DNA from: an uncultured Bacteroidales bacterium
Lineage (GTDB): Bacteria > Bacteroidota > Bacteroidia > Bacteroidales > F082
Assembly (NCBI GenBank): GCA_900318085.1
Contig: ONJF01000019.1
Span: 1 to 43,514 of the forward strand
Length of the DNA stretch: 43,514 nucleotides
Direction of reading: 5' to 3'
Shown: piece by piece, positions 8,271-16,252 of the stretch
Position numbering within the stretch: the first letter of the stretch is position 1
Layout: each line of letters opens with the position of its first letter
The notes under the pieces: model-generated
Seen by the model: only the letters and a program-made list of their open reading frames with translations
Told to the model about the DNA's origin: nothing
Databases searched by the model: none
Made by a program: the position numbers and the translations under genes

Positions 8271-8763
8271 ATGGCTCGTTTTCAACAACTTCCACTTTCT
8301 TGTTTCGCCTAAACCATTCCGTGATGTCCTTCACACGGCCGTCGGCCAGGCGTTTCATCATACGCTGGTTGGTGGTGACACTGTCCAAAGGACCTAGTTC
8401 GGCAATATAACGCCCCACCTTGATGTAGTCGAAATGGTCTGTCGAGACATTTTGCGGAAGCTCGTTTTTACCTGAATACCACGCCACCTTGACGCCATAG
8501 TCCTTCTTCACTTGGTTGGCCAATTGCGACACCGACTCGGGTTCGTTGTCGCCGCCCATGAAGCACACGCAGGTGATACCTGATTTGTATTGCTCCACAA
8601 GGCGATACAACTCGTTGGTGTCCAATTGTTTACCAGTGTTTTCCCACAAATACTTGCTGTGGCAACCAGGACATTGGTTGGGGCAGTTCGAGATATTAAT
8701 GGCAAGTGTCACTTCTTCAGGGACTTCCTGGAAGACGATATCAAAATTGGCATACTTTAACAT
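8269..8763 (-). CDS. nrdG: Anaerobic ribonucleotide reductase activating protein (radical SAM)
   Basis: A 164-aa radical SAM protein that installs the glycyl radical on NrdD using S-adenosylmethionine and a [4Fe-4S] cluster. The cluster motif CxxxCxxC is visible as NCPNQCPGC near residue 25, followed by a GGDNEP segment (SAM-binding glycine region) near residue 75. Length is normal for the family. The start is the ATG at 8761-8763, because upstream residues in the same frame are only a shadow of nrdD. The ATG overlaps the natural end of the nrdD tail (ATGTTAA), typical of coupled nrdD-nrdG pairs. Its only known partner, NrdD, is frameshifted here, so NrdG may currently lack a full-length substrate. 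Confidence 0.92.
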   Translation of the reverse strand: MLKYANFDIVFQEVPEEVTLAINISNCPNQCPGCHSKYLWENTGKQLDTNELYRLVEQYKSGITCVCFMGGDNEPESVSQLANQVKKDYGVKVAWYSGKNELPQNVSTDHFDYIKVGRYIAELGPLDSVTTNQRMMKRLADGRVKDITEWFRRNKKVEVVENEP

Positions 8764-8897
8764 CTGTCCATCTCCATTTTTCCATAGTGACGGCGGGCGG
8801 CTTCTTCTTGACGCGGCTCGCTGAAATTGCTGACGCGCTTCAGGTAACCGATGATGCGGGTCAGGTAGTCGATGTTGTGGCTGTGGCACTCGGGGCG
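8757..8897 (-). pseudogene. nrdD: Out-of-frame C-terminal tail of nrdD with the glycyl-radical site
   Basis: Reading the minus strand two bases out of the main nrdD frame gives PECHSHNIDYLTRIIGYLKR, then a conserved-looking tail ending MEMDRC and a stop at 8757-8759 that overlaps the nrdG start. This holds the second zinc-site cysteine pair (its first Cys codon has lost its T) and the radical glycine in RIIGYL. The linker normally found between the two CxxC pairs also appears shortened, so the lesion could be a deletion of about 25 bp rather than one base. Confidence 0.8.
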
Positions 8898-10843
8898 TGG
8901 CCACAGTCATTGCAAATCGTGTTCGGGATGTTGAAAGTGAAGTAGTTGCAGCCTTCGCGGGCAGCCACGCGCAGCAACTGGCGGTACTGCTCCTTGGTGA
9001 GGTGTTCCTCCAGGTTGCAGTGCAAGGCCGAGCCACCAGTGAGGTGCTTGATGTACTTCTCGCCGTGGAGACGGAACTTATCCAACACATTGGTGTTCGG
9101 ATCTTCCACGATATAGAAATAGCTGTTGTAGCAGTCGCGGTGCACCTCGTAGCCATCCTCCTTGTCCCACTTGGCGTGCTTCACACCCACGTTCTCGGCA
9201 GGGATCATCTCGCAGTTGAACATGAGGCCGTCTTGCTTCGAGTAGTACTTCTTGTTGTAGCGCTCGATGAGGCCCAACACATCCTGCACGAACTTCTCGT
9301 AGTCCGGGTTGTCCGAAATCTTGATCTTCAGGAACTCGGCGGCTTCCACGAGGCCGTTCACGCCGATGGTGAGGTATTGGCGACCCAAATTGATGTAACC
9401 GGCATCAAACAGCGGCAGCATGCCTTTCTTCTGCAGATCCTTCAGGTTCTCGTTGTAGCAGATCTGTACCTTATGGCAGAGGTCGACGATTTCCTCAAGG
9501 AAGGTGAGGTAGTGCATGTTGTTGCGTGCGGCATACTGGATGCAACGGTTGAGGTTGATGGTAAGCACGCTCTTCGAGCCTGTGCTGACGCCACCGGCAC
9601 CGAGGGTGTAGCTGAAGCCGTTGTCTTGGATCTCGTTGCGCAGGCGGCAGCACGACGATAGTGAGTCGGCGTTGTCGCTGAGGTAGGTGAAGAACGAGTG
9701 GCCTTCGGCATACATCTCGGCGGTGAAGTCACCCCATTCCTTGTCGATGACATCGCCGTCTTTCGAGAGCAACGCCATCGTCTCTACCGGGAAGGTGAGC
9801 ACGCTCTTCAGACGCTCGGCGTTGAACCATTTCATGAAACGCTTCTGGAGCCAGCTCAACGACTCCCAATCGGGTTGCGAGCCGTCGGGGAAGTAGAAGT
9901 TGCCGAACAGCGACTCGAAGTAGTACTTGTCGTAGTAGGCGATGTTCCAGAACACCGACTGATAGTTCCTTGCGCCTGCGGGTTGGTTCAAGGAATAGAC
10001 GATCTGTTGGAAGCAGTCGGTGATGACCTTGTCGATGGTGCGTGGTTTCACCGAGAAGTCGACCACTTGGTCGGCGCGCTTGTAGTAGTCCTTGCCGTAG
10101 TCGAGGCCGATGAAATAGTTCATATACATCAGGAACTCGGGCGTGGCGCAGGCACCAGAGAGTTGCGACGACACCATGAACACCATATTAATGAAGCCAC
10201 CGCAGAACGAACGCAGCTTGGTGGGGGCGGTGCTGTTGCCACCGATCGATGATGTGCCTTCGTTGAGCCAGGGGTACATGGTGATGGAGGCGCAATAGTT
10301 GGCCAAGCTGGTCTCGTCATTCTTGTAGATAAAGTGGTTGTTGAGCAAGTAGAGGTAACGGTCGGCCAATTCCTTGCCGTACACTTCCTTGATGCGGTCG
10401 GTCAGCAGGCGGCGATTAATGCGGATGAAGCTCGACTTGGGCAGCTCGCCGATGAGCGTGGCAATGTTCTTCTTCTCCACATTGGCGTTGGCATCGTACT
10501 TCGAGCCAGTGGCCGCGTTGGAAGCATTGCAGTAGTTGCTCAAGAAGTCGATCTTCTCGCGAATCTCGCGGTCTTCGGTGTGTTTTTGGCGGTACAGGAT
10601 GTAGTTTTTGGCCACAGTGTAATACTGTTCGGCCATCAACGCCGTCTCCACCTGGTTTTGGATCTCCTCCACGGTGATGCCGTTGGTCACGCGGACGCGA
10701 CTCAAGATGCCGTTGAGGTCCTCATCGGTGGCATAGAATCCCGATGCGAGAAAGGCTTTACTGATGGCGACTTTGATTTTTTCGAGTGAGAAGGCTTCCT
10801 GCTTGCCGTCTCTCTTGGTAATGTACAATCCTCCGTTGCTCAT
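8861..10843 (-). CDS. nrdD: Anaerobic (class III) ribonucleoside-triphosphate reductase, frameshifted near its C-terminus
   Basis: As read, 660 aa. NrdD reduces NTPs to dNTPs without oxygen using a glycyl radical. An ATP-cone lies at residues about 5-95 (ITKRDGKQEAFSLEKI) and the catalytic barrel follows (SSCCRLRNE, GSKSVLTINLNR). The first half of the zinc site (CNDC) is present, then the frame breaks after CGH and ends in a spurious APSATATTSTT. The expected ending, a second CxxC, the glycyl-radical motif RIIGYL and the tail YGKMEMDRC, is intact in another frame at 8757-8897. Net effect: loss of one nucleotide (mod 3) near 8895-8898. This is either a recent inactivating mutation or an assembly error. 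The operon is preceded by a cobalamin riboswitch. Confidence 0.88.
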   Translation of the reverse strand: MSNGGLYITKRDGKQEAFSLEKIKVAISKAFLASGFYATDEDLNGILSRVRVTNGITVEEIQNQVETALMAEQYYTVAKNYILYRQKHTEDREIREKIDFLSNYCNASNAATGSKYDANANVEKKNIATLIGELPKSSFIRINRRLLTDRIKEVYGKELADRYLYLLNNHFIYKNDETSLANYCASITMYPWLNEGTSSIGGNSTAPTKLRSFCGGFINMVFMVSSQLSGACATPEFLMYMNYFIGLDYGKDYYKRADQVVDFSVKPRTIDKVITDCFQQIVYSLNQPAGARNYQSVFWNIAYYDKYYFESLFGNFYFPDGSQPDWESLSWLQKRFMKWFNAERLKSVLTFPVETMALLSKDGDVIDKEWGDFTAEMYAEGHSFFTYLSDNADSLSSCCRLRNEIQDNGFSYTLGAGGVSTGSKSVLTINLNRCIQYAARNNMHYLTFLEEIVDLCHKVQICYNENLKDLQKKGMLPLFDAGYINLGRQYLTIGVNGLVEAAEFLKIKISDNPDYEKFVQDVLGLIERYNKKYYSKQDGLMFNCEMIPAENVGVKHAKWDKEDGYEVHRDCYNSYFYIVEDPNTNVLDKFRLHGEKYIKHLTGGSALHCNLEEHLTKEQYRQLLRVAAREGCNYFTFNIPNTICNDCGHAPSATATTSTT

Positions 10844-10867
10844 ATAATGTGCTCGTTTTCAAATTTT

Positions 10868-10884
10868 TGCGTTATATAAACGCA
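10868..10884. promoter_or_regulatory. 17-bp inverted repeat in the nrdD leader
   Basis: TGCGTT-ATATA-AACGCA is a perfect inverted repeat 25 bp upstream of the nrdD start. It could be an operator for a dimeric regulator (an NrdR-like or FNR-like protein) or a small RNA hairpin between the riboswitch and the start codon. The regulator cannot be identified from sequence. Confidence 0.4.
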
Positions 10885-10949
10885 GAATATATCTGTTTTT
10901 CGTATTCTCCGCACACTTCCCTTACTTCCCGAGGGCCATAGTGCTCATC

Positions 10950-11105
10950 GTTCACAAGGCAGGTCTTCTGACTCGCTCCCGCTCAAACTGCCTTCCCGTC
11001 GAGGTCATCCCACGACAGTGGCGGGGGTTGTTCGGCGTTTCCTGAAGCTCACAGCTACGGGTATAGTCCCTGATTTTCACGGGGTTCCCTATTAATCTCC
11101 TCCGA
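10950..11105 (-). promoter_or_regulatory. Cobalamin (B12) riboswitch upstream of nrdDG
   Basis: On the minus strand the sequence shows the ordered conserved blocks of a cobalamin aptamer: GGGAACCCCGTGAAAATC near 11077-11094, CCCGTAGCTGTGAG near 11048-11064, CCCCCGCCACTGT near 11016-11028, GACGGGAAGGCAG near 10988-11000, and the B12 box GAGTCAGAAGACCTGCCT near 10958-10975. A minus-strand promoter sits just upstream (11119-11127), so the RNA starts almost at the aptamer. It lies about 110 nt before nrdD. Known logic: cobalamin represses B12-independent isozymes when a B12-dependent one (class II RNR, NrdJ) exists. The expression platform between 10844 and 10950 is not obvious. Confidence 0.93.
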
Positions 11106-11118
11106 AGAACCTTGTTTT

Positions 11119-11127
11119 GCAAAGGTA
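11119..11127 (-). promoter_or_regulatory. Minus-strand -7 box (TACCTTTGC) for riboswitch-nrdDG
   Basis: TACCTTTGC on the minus strand, with a TTTGG at 11148-11152 about 21 bp upstream acting as the -33 element. The predicted start lies just before the riboswitch aptamer. Confidence 0.7.
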
Positions 11128-11210
11128 TATCATTTTGGTTTTTCCGACCAAATTAATTCTCATTTTTTTTGTCAACAAAATTATCAACAGGGTTAATCGT
11201 ATGATTTCAT

Positions 11211-11218
11211 TATCTTTG
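11211..11218 (+). promoter_or_regulatory. -7 box (TATCTTTG) for rnr
   Basis: TATCTTTGCAGC lies about 35 bp before the rnr ATG. It is divergent from the nrdDG promoter, with roughly 85 bp between the two boxes. Confidence 0.7.
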
Positions 11219-11251
11219 CAGCTGAAATTTAGAATAGAAATCCAAATTATT

Positions 11252-13468
11252 ATGGCAAAAAAGAAAAAAATCGAAAATAAATTGAGCACTTTCACGAGTG
11301 TGATTCTGGGCATTTTCGCCGACCAGCCTTTCCGCCCCAAGAACTACAAGCAGGTCTGCAAGATCATGGGTATCAAGGACCAGGCGGGCAAGGACGTGGT
11401 GTATAACCTCCTCATCGACCTGAAGAACAAAGGCTTGCTGCAAGAGGTGCGCCCCTATAGCTATGTGATGGGTCCGCAAGGCATGGCGCAGTTCGGTCCC
11501 AAGACGAAGTATGTGGAGGGTACGGTGGAGATGAAGTCGACGGGCAAGGCCTATGTGGTGCGCGACGATGGCGACGGTGAGGACATCTTCATCGCCGCTG
11601 CCGACACCGGCAAGGCACTGCATGGCGACCGCGTGCGCGTGGCCATGTTCCCCAAGCGTAACAACAGCAAGCCCGAAGGCGAGATTGTCGAAGTGCTCGA
11701 ACGCAAGCATACCGAATTTGTAGGTGTATTGAGCATCTCGCATGGCTACGTCTTCGTCCGTCCCGATGTGGAGTGGATGCCTGTCGACATCTTCGTCCCA
11801 CGCGGTGACCTCAACGGCGCCAAGGACGGCATGAAGGTCATCGTCCACCTCACCGACTGGCCCGACGGCTCGGGCAACCCCTTCGGCGAGATTGTCCGCG
11901 TGCTCGGCAAGCCCGGCGAGAACGATGTGGAGATGGAATCCATCCTCGCCGCCCACGACTATCCTATCGAGTTCCCGGAAGAGGTGGAGCGTGAAGCTGC
12001 ACAGATTCCGATAAAAATCAGTGACACCGAGATCAAGAAACGCCGTGACTTCCGCAAGACCTTCACCATCACCATCGACCCGGCCGATGCCAAGGACTTC
12101 GACGATGCCATCAGCCTGCAGAAGATGAAAAACGGTCACTGGGAGGTGGGTGTCCACATCGCCGATGTGTCGCACTATGTGCAAAAAGGCTCCGCCATCG
12201 ACAAGGAAGCCCTCGACCGTGGCACCAGTGTCTACCTCGTCGACCGCACCATCCCCATGCTCCCCGAGAAGCTCTGCAACAATGTCTGCTCGCTCCGTCC
12301 CGACGAGGAGAAACTGACATTCTCGGTCGTCTTCGAGATGGACGACGATGCCAAGATCTACGACAAGTGGATTGGCAAGACCATCATCAAGTCGTGCCGT
12401 AGATATACCTACGAGGAGGTGCAGACCATGATTGAAGGCGGCCCTGGCGACTACAAGGACGAAATCCTGACCTTCCACAGCCTGGCTACCAAGTTGCGCG
12501 AGAAACGCATGGAGGCAGGCAGTATCAACTTCCACTCGGAAGAGGTGCGTTTCATCCTCGACGAGAACAAGAAACCCATCGACACCTATGTGCGTGTGCA
12601 GAACGAGTCGCACGAATTAATCGAAGACTTCATGTTGCTGGCCAACCGCACCGTGGCCGAGACCTTCGGTCAGGCTGGAAGCAAATGGAGCAACTACACC
12701 TTCGTCTACCGCGTTCACGATGAGCCTAACCCCGAGAAACTCAACAAGTTCATGCTGCTTATCTCGCGCCTCGGCTATTCCATGAACCTCAGCAACCGCA
12801 CCACTTTGGTAAATTCCTACAACAAACTCTTCGAGGATGTGGAAGGCAAGGGCGAGAAGAACCTCATCCAGACGGTAGCCCTGCGTACCATGGCCAAGGC
12901 CGTCTATAGCACCGACAACATCGGGCACTACGGCTTGGCCTTCGACTATTACACCCATTTCACTTCGCCCATCCGCCGCTATCCCGACTTGATGGTACAC
13001 CGATTAATAGAAAGGTATCTCATCGAGAACCAAGGCTCGGTCAACAAGAAGGAATACGAGGAGATGTGCGTCCACGCCAGCGAGATGGAGAAGCAGGCCG
13101 AGGAGATGGAGCGCCAGAGCATCAAATACAAGCAAGCGGAATATCTGCAAGATAAGATCGGGCAGGTGTTCGAGGGCTTGGTGTCGGGCGTCAGCAAATG
13201 GGGCCTTTTCGTGGAACTGAAAGGCAACAAATGCGAGGGCATGGTGCGTTATGAGGACTTGCCGGGCGACTATTACTACCTCGACGACGACAACTTCCGC
13301 GTCATCGGGCAGGAGACGGGCCGCGTCATCCAGCTGGGCGACGAGGTGCGCGTGGTGGTCAAGGCCGTCGACCTCTTCAAGCACCGTATGGACTTCGAGA
13401 TGCTGGCCGATACCCCGAAAAAGAAGTCGCCTGGCGCAAAGTCTCGCGTTTCGCGTCAAAAAAAGTGA
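11252..13468 (+). CDS. rnr: Ribonuclease R
   Basis: A 738-aa RNB-family 3'-5' exoribonuclease that degrades structured RNA. The order is an N-terminal winged-helix region (residues about 10-75), cold-shock domains, the RNB catalytic domain with the DPADAKDFDDAIS motif near residues 277-289 (acidic residues bind Mg2+), and an S1 domain at about 640-715 (IGQVFEGLVSGVSKWGLFVEL). It ends in a Lys/Arg-rich tail. The start is ATG 11252, which opens a basic MAKKKKIENK; the frame runs further upstream through the promoter, so earlier starts are not credible. Length is typical. Confidence 0.95.
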   Translation: MAKKKKIENKLSTFTSVILGIFADQPFRPKNYKQVCKIMGIKDQAGKDVVYNLLIDLKNKGLLQEVRPYSYVMGPQGMAQFGPKTKYVEGTVEMKSTGKAYVVRDDGDGEDIFIAAADTGKALHGDRVRVAMFPKRNNSKPEGEIVEVLERKHTEFVGVLSISHGYVFVRPDVEWMPVDIFVPRGDLNGAKDGMKVIVHLTDWPDGSGNPFGEIVRVLGKPGENDVEMESILAAHDYPIEFPEEVEREAAQIPIKISDTEIKKRRDFRKTFTITIDPADAKDFDDAISLQKMKNGHWEVGVHIADVSHYVQKGSAIDKEALDRGTSVYLVDRTIPMLPEKLCNNVCSLRPDEEKLTFSVVFEMDDDAKIYDKWIGKTIIKSCRRYTYEEVQTMIEGGPGDYKDEILTFHSLATKLREKRMEAGSINFHSEEVRFILDENKKPIDTYVRVQNESHELIEDFMLLANRTVAETFGQAGSKWSNYTFVYRVHDEPNPEKLNKFMLLISRLGYSMNLSNRTTLVNSYNKLFEDVEGKGEKNLIQTVALRTMAKAVYSTDNIGHYGLAFDYYTHFTSPIRRYPDLMVHRLIERYLIENQGSVNKKEYEEMCVHASEMEKQAEEMERQSIKYKQAEYLQDKIGQVFEGLVSGVSKWGLFVELKGNKCEGMVRYEDLPGDYYYLDDDNFRVIGQETGRVIQLGDEVRVVVKAVDLFKHRMDFEMLADTPKKKSPGAKSRVSRQKK

Positions 13469-13500
13469 TGGGATATTGGGTTGATACTAATTAAAATATG

Positions 13501-13509
13501 TACTTTTGC
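13501..13509 (+). promoter_or_regulatory. -7 box (TACTTTTGC) for the BACON lipoprotein gene
   Basis: TACTTTTGCACC matches TAnnTTTGC, 24 bp before the ATG at 13533, with TTG motifs around 13476-13483 at -33 distance. Confidence 0.6.
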
Positions 13510-13532
13510 ACCATAAATCAACACAGACGGAT

Positions 13533-14345
13533 ATGAAAAAAAGCATCAAAACTATGGTCGTGGCAGCCTTGGCCTTGGTTGCCATAGTCGTCATGGCCTC
13601 CTGCGTCAAAGAATACCACATTACAGTGTCCAACCAGGACCTGTTGTTTTCAGTGAATGAAGAGACCTTAAATGTCGAAGTTACCGCCAACTGCAAATGG
13701 ACCGTGGCGTTGCGCGACACCGCTACTTGGTATACGGTGACGCCGATGAGCGGCAAAAACGATGGCGTCATCTCCGTGAGCGTCAAACCGATGACCGACA
13801 CCGACTATCGTGGCACCACCATCGTCGTTGAATCGCCCGGTGCCCACATCAGGCGCACCATCTTCATCTCGCAAAGCAAACTCAACTTCAGCGGGGTGAT
13901 GAACAAAGTGTTTGGCGTGATGACTCGCGAAAAATGGAATACGGATTATGCCAACCAGATGATTGAAGACTCCTATAGGAAATACGAATACAATCCTTAT
14001 GACTCCATGGTAGGCTATTGGATGTATTTCTACGAAGGTGGCATCGGTTTGCAGCGCGACCATCATACCGACACGGTGGCCTATTGGGTCTTCCACTACG
14101 AATACAAGCCAAACCTCCACGAGTTGTTCATTGAGTTTGAAGACATCGACGGTGCCCCTATCGACTATAATGTCGATGTGTTGGCCGCCTCCGATTCGCT
14201 CTTCCGCTTCATGCATGAGTACGAACCCCATTGGTGGGAGCGTGCCGACATGCGTAAGATTGGCACCATTCACCCTCGAGATATGCAGCTCATGCGTAGT
14301 GCCCTGTCACGTCGCAAAGGCCGCGGCCCGATCTTCCTGGAATGA
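13533..14345 (+). CDS. BACON-domain lipoprotein
   Basis: A 270-aa protein. ATG 13533 opens a lipoprotein signal (MKKSIKTMVVAALALVAIVVMASC, lipobox MASC). Residues about 30-110 form a BACON-type all-beta module: NVEVTANCKWTVAL, a W-Y-T-V-T-P segment, GVISVSVKP and a TIFISQ ending, all typical of this Bacteroidota Ig-like/carbohydrate-associated fold. The C-terminal 150 residues are unique, with several Trp and Tyr and no recognised motif. It overlaps the next gene by 4 bases (ATGA), so it probably forms an operon with the membrane glycosyltransferase-like protein and may act with it at the envelope; that partnership is inferred. Confidence 0.8.
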   Translation: MKKSIKTMVVAALALVAIVVMASCVKEYHITVSNQDLLFSVNEETLNVEVTANCKWTVALRDTATWYTVTPMSGKNDGVISVSVKPMTDTDYRGTTIVVESPGAHIRRTIFISQSKLNFSGVMNKVFGVMTREKWNTDYANQMIEDSYRKYEYNPYDSMVGYWMYFYEGGIGLQRDHHTDTVAYWVFHYEYKPNLHELFIEFEDIDGAPIDYNVDVLAASDSLFRFMHEYEPHWWERADMRKIGTIHPRDMQLMRSALSRRKGRGPIFLE

Positions 14346-15751
14346 GCAACAAGCTGCTCCGAAATATCAGCTTATTCGGCATAGGCCTTTATCTCTTGGC
14401 CCTTGTCGTGATCTGTGTGGCGTTTCATAGCCATGCCCTGCAGCTGAAATGGATGCTCTGGGGCATCGGCGAGGTGCTTTTCTTCTTCGTGCTGACCGCC
14501 GTCTTCTATCCCCGTTGGAAAGACGACGAAACGAAAAAGTTCAAGTGGAAAGTCTTCTTGGTGGCTTTCGTCATCCGCGGCTTGTATGCCTTCCTGATGT
14601 GTTATTACTATTATTGGGAGACAGGCGTCGGCTTCGAATATGGCGCCGCCGACAGCCTTGGCTACCACGCCACGGCCGTGCATCTGTCGAAAGCCGCAAG
14701 AGCGGGTTACATCTCCTATGTGTTCCAGTATCTTCATGCCTATACCATGGGCTGGTCCGACCAGGGCTATCCGCTTTGGCTGACATTGCTTTACACCCTC
14801 TTTGGCCCCATTTGGTTGGTGCCGAGGCTCTTCAAAGCCTTGATGAGCGCCTACCTCTGTGTGGTGGCCTACAAGTTGGGCGCACGCACCTTCGGTGAGC
14901 GCACTGGCCGTCTGGCGGCCGTGATGATGGTCTTCACACCCATCCTCATCCAGATGTGTGGAACGCATCTCAAGGAAATGGAGATGATCTTCCTTTCCAT
15001 CCTCGCCCTCGAGCGTATGGACTACCTCATCCGTAGCAAGCGCTATACGGTTTGGAACATCGTGTTTCCTATCCTGCTTACCGGTTTGACTTTTGGTTTT
15101 CGCACCATCATAGGCATGTGCCTCATCTTTGCGTTCTTGGTCTTCGTGGTGCTGTCGTCGAAGGATTTGGTGGGGAAAAAGGGCAAAGTCATCACCGTGG
15201 CGGCCACCTTGGTCGTGTTTTTGGTCTTTTTGTTCACGCCCATGGGTCGCGAGATGAAGATTATTTATCGGCTGAAATTCTCCAACATGAACTATCAGTC
15301 GGAACAATACGCTTCCAAGGGGTTACAGCATAGTGAATTGGCCAAGAGTTGGGTGATGGCTCCTGGAGCCTTCGTGTTGCCGCTTTCGCCCATGGTGGAG
15401 GAGAGTCCCACACACAACAAGATGATCCATGGCAGCACTTATGTCACCAATTTCCTCGCCTTTTTCGCGATGTTGGCCATCGGCATCGCTTTCCGGCAAA
15501 AGAAATGGCGCGACTTCAGCCTCATCGGGGCCTACGAACTGTCGTATCTGGCCATCATCATGTTCTCGTTTGCCGCCAACTCCGAACGCTACCATGAGCC
15601 TGCCGTGCCGCTAATCATGATCATGGCAGCCTATGCGATGACGCATCTGCGACATAAAAACCTGAAAATCTTCTATGTATATTGCGGTTTGCTCTTCGTG
15701 GCCTTGGTCGTTTGGAACTGGCTGAAGCTGTCGGCACGAGGCCTTGTTTGA
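14342..15751 (+). CDS. Multi-pass membrane protein, GT39/ArnT-like glycosyltransferase family
   Basis: A 469-aa protein with about 10-11 hydrophobic segments spread over its length. After two N-terminal TM helices comes a charged loop with an acidic motif (AADSLGYHATA) followed by a helix, resembling the first external loop of the PMT/ArnT (GT-C) superfamily, where an Asp is catalytic. Later parts (RLAAVMMVFTPILIQ, FGFRTIIG) fit the same fold. Members transfer sugars from polyprenyl-phosphate donors at the outer face of the inner membrane; the substrate cannot be read here. The start ATG lies inside the stop of the BACON gene, so the pair is co-translated. Confidence 0.65.
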   Translation: MSNKLLRNISLFGIGLYLLALVVICVAFHSHALQLKWMLWGIGEVLFFFVLTAVFYPRWKDDETKKFKWKVFLVAFVIRGLYAFLMCYYYYWETGVGFEYGAADSLGYHATAVHLSKAARAGYISYVFQYLHAYTMGWSDQGYPLWLTLLYTLFGPIWLVPRLFKALMSAYLCVVAYKLGARTFGERTGRLAAVMMVFTPILIQMCGTHLKEMEMIFLSILALERMDYLIRSKRYTVWNIVFPILLTGLTFGFRTIIGMCLIFAFLVFVVLSSKDLVGKKGKVITVAATLVVFLVFLFTPMGREMKIIYRLKFSNMNYQSEQYASKGLQHSELAKSWVMAPGAFVLPLSPMVEESPTHNKMIHGSTYVTNFLAFFAMLAIGIAFRQKKWRDFSLIGAYELSYLAIIMFSFAANSERYHEPAVPLIMIMAAYAMTHLRHKNLKIFYVYCGLLFVALVVWNWLKLSARGLV

Positions 15752-15791
15752 AATTTTTCTTTAAAATAGTTGGCGGTTCAGCAAAAAGTCG

Positions 15792-15800
15792 TATCTTTGC
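15792..15800 (+). promoter_or_regulatory. -7 box (TATCTTTGC) for tRNA-Cys
   Basis: A perfect TATCTTTGC 12 bp before the tRNA, with TTGG at 15770-15773, 18 bp upstream, as the -33 element. Confidence 0.75.
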
Positions 15801-15811
15801 AGCCGCAAAAG

Positions 15812-15882
15812 GGTACCTTGCCCGAGTGGTTAGGGATCGGTCTGCAAAACCGGGGACGGCGGTTCGAGTCCGCCAGGTACCT
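15812..15882 (+). tRNA. tRNA-Cys (anticodon GCA)
   Basis: A full cloverleaf folds by eye. The acceptor GGTACCT (15812-15818) pairs with AGGTACC (15875-15881), with discriminator T. The D arm is CCC...GGG. The anticodon stem 37-41/49-53 encloses loop CTGCAAA with anticodon GCA at 15844-15846. The T stem GGCGG/CCGCC has loop TTCGAGT. CCA follows directly in the DNA at 15883-15885. It has its own promoter and terminator. Confidence 0.97.
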
Positions 15883-15887
15883 CCAAG

Positions 15888-15915
15888 AAGCCTGCTGAAA
15901 GAGCGGGCTTTTTTC
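15888..15915 (+). terminator. Terminator of tRNA-Cys
   Basis: AAGCCTGCT pairs with AGCGGGCTT (one G-T pair) around loop GAAAG, followed by a run of T. Confidence 0.85.
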
Positions 15916-15931
15916 GTTTTAGTTTTTTTCC

Positions 15932-15940
15932 TACTTTTGC
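15932..15940 (+). promoter_or_regulatory. -7 box (TACTTTTGC) upstream of gltX
   Basis: TACTTTTGCAACC fits the consensus. Used for gltX it would give a leader of about 300 nt containing the structured repeats at 16016-16214. Confidence 0.5.
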
Positions 15941-16015
15941 AACCCAATAAACAAGAGGCAGGAATACTATGCCGTTATGACGATGAAGGTTCGGATAATA
16001 CTACCTGGTCTTAAG

Positions 16016-16165
16016 TCTTGGCGTCATGGCGGAGGAACATCCGCCATCTCCTACGCTAGAGGGTGTCCCTTTCGATTAGGAGATTGCGGATCGAGTCCGC
16101 AATGACGGCCATGGATCGAGGCTTGCCCCCGTACATTATCCGCCCGCAACGCCATGACGCCAAGA
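16016..16165. repeat. 150-bp element with 16-bp terminal inverted repeats enclosing two REP-like palindromes
   Basis: TCTTGGCGTCATGGCG (16016-16031) is repeated inverted at 16150-16165. Inside are two palindromes in opposite orientation (16023-16052 and 16078-16106) of the GTCAT-GCGGA...TCCGC-ATCTCCT family. It forms most of the noncoding leader of gltX (15941-16252), which otherwise shows only an inverted GACGCGA-type array at 16182-16214. Confidence 0.65.
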
Positions 16166-16252
16166 GACAAGGTGGTACCGTGTCTCGCAGTCTCGCAGTC
16201 CCGCGTCCCGCGTCAATAAAAGAATTGTAATTTATCAAAATAGCATCACAAT

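Noticed and set aside
8857-8902. Programmed frameshifting in nrdD
   Set aside because: No slippery heptamer or downstream structure is evident, and the linker between the cysteine pairs seems shortened, so mutation or assembly error is more likely.
11210-12613. 467-codon open frame antisense to rnr
   Set aside because: The composition is typical of a GC-rich antisense shadow; ribonuclease R on the plus strand explains the region.
16016-16165. Insertion sequence or MITE with target-site duplication before gltX
   Set aside because: Terminal inverted repeats are present but I see no direct target-site duplication and no transposase; kept only as a repeat element.
16171-16182. GGTGGTACCG upstream of gltX resembles the T-box antiterminator core
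   Set aside because: Only ten bases match. There is no recognisable Stem I with specifier loop and no antiterminator/terminator pair, and T-boxes are not expected in Bacteroidota.
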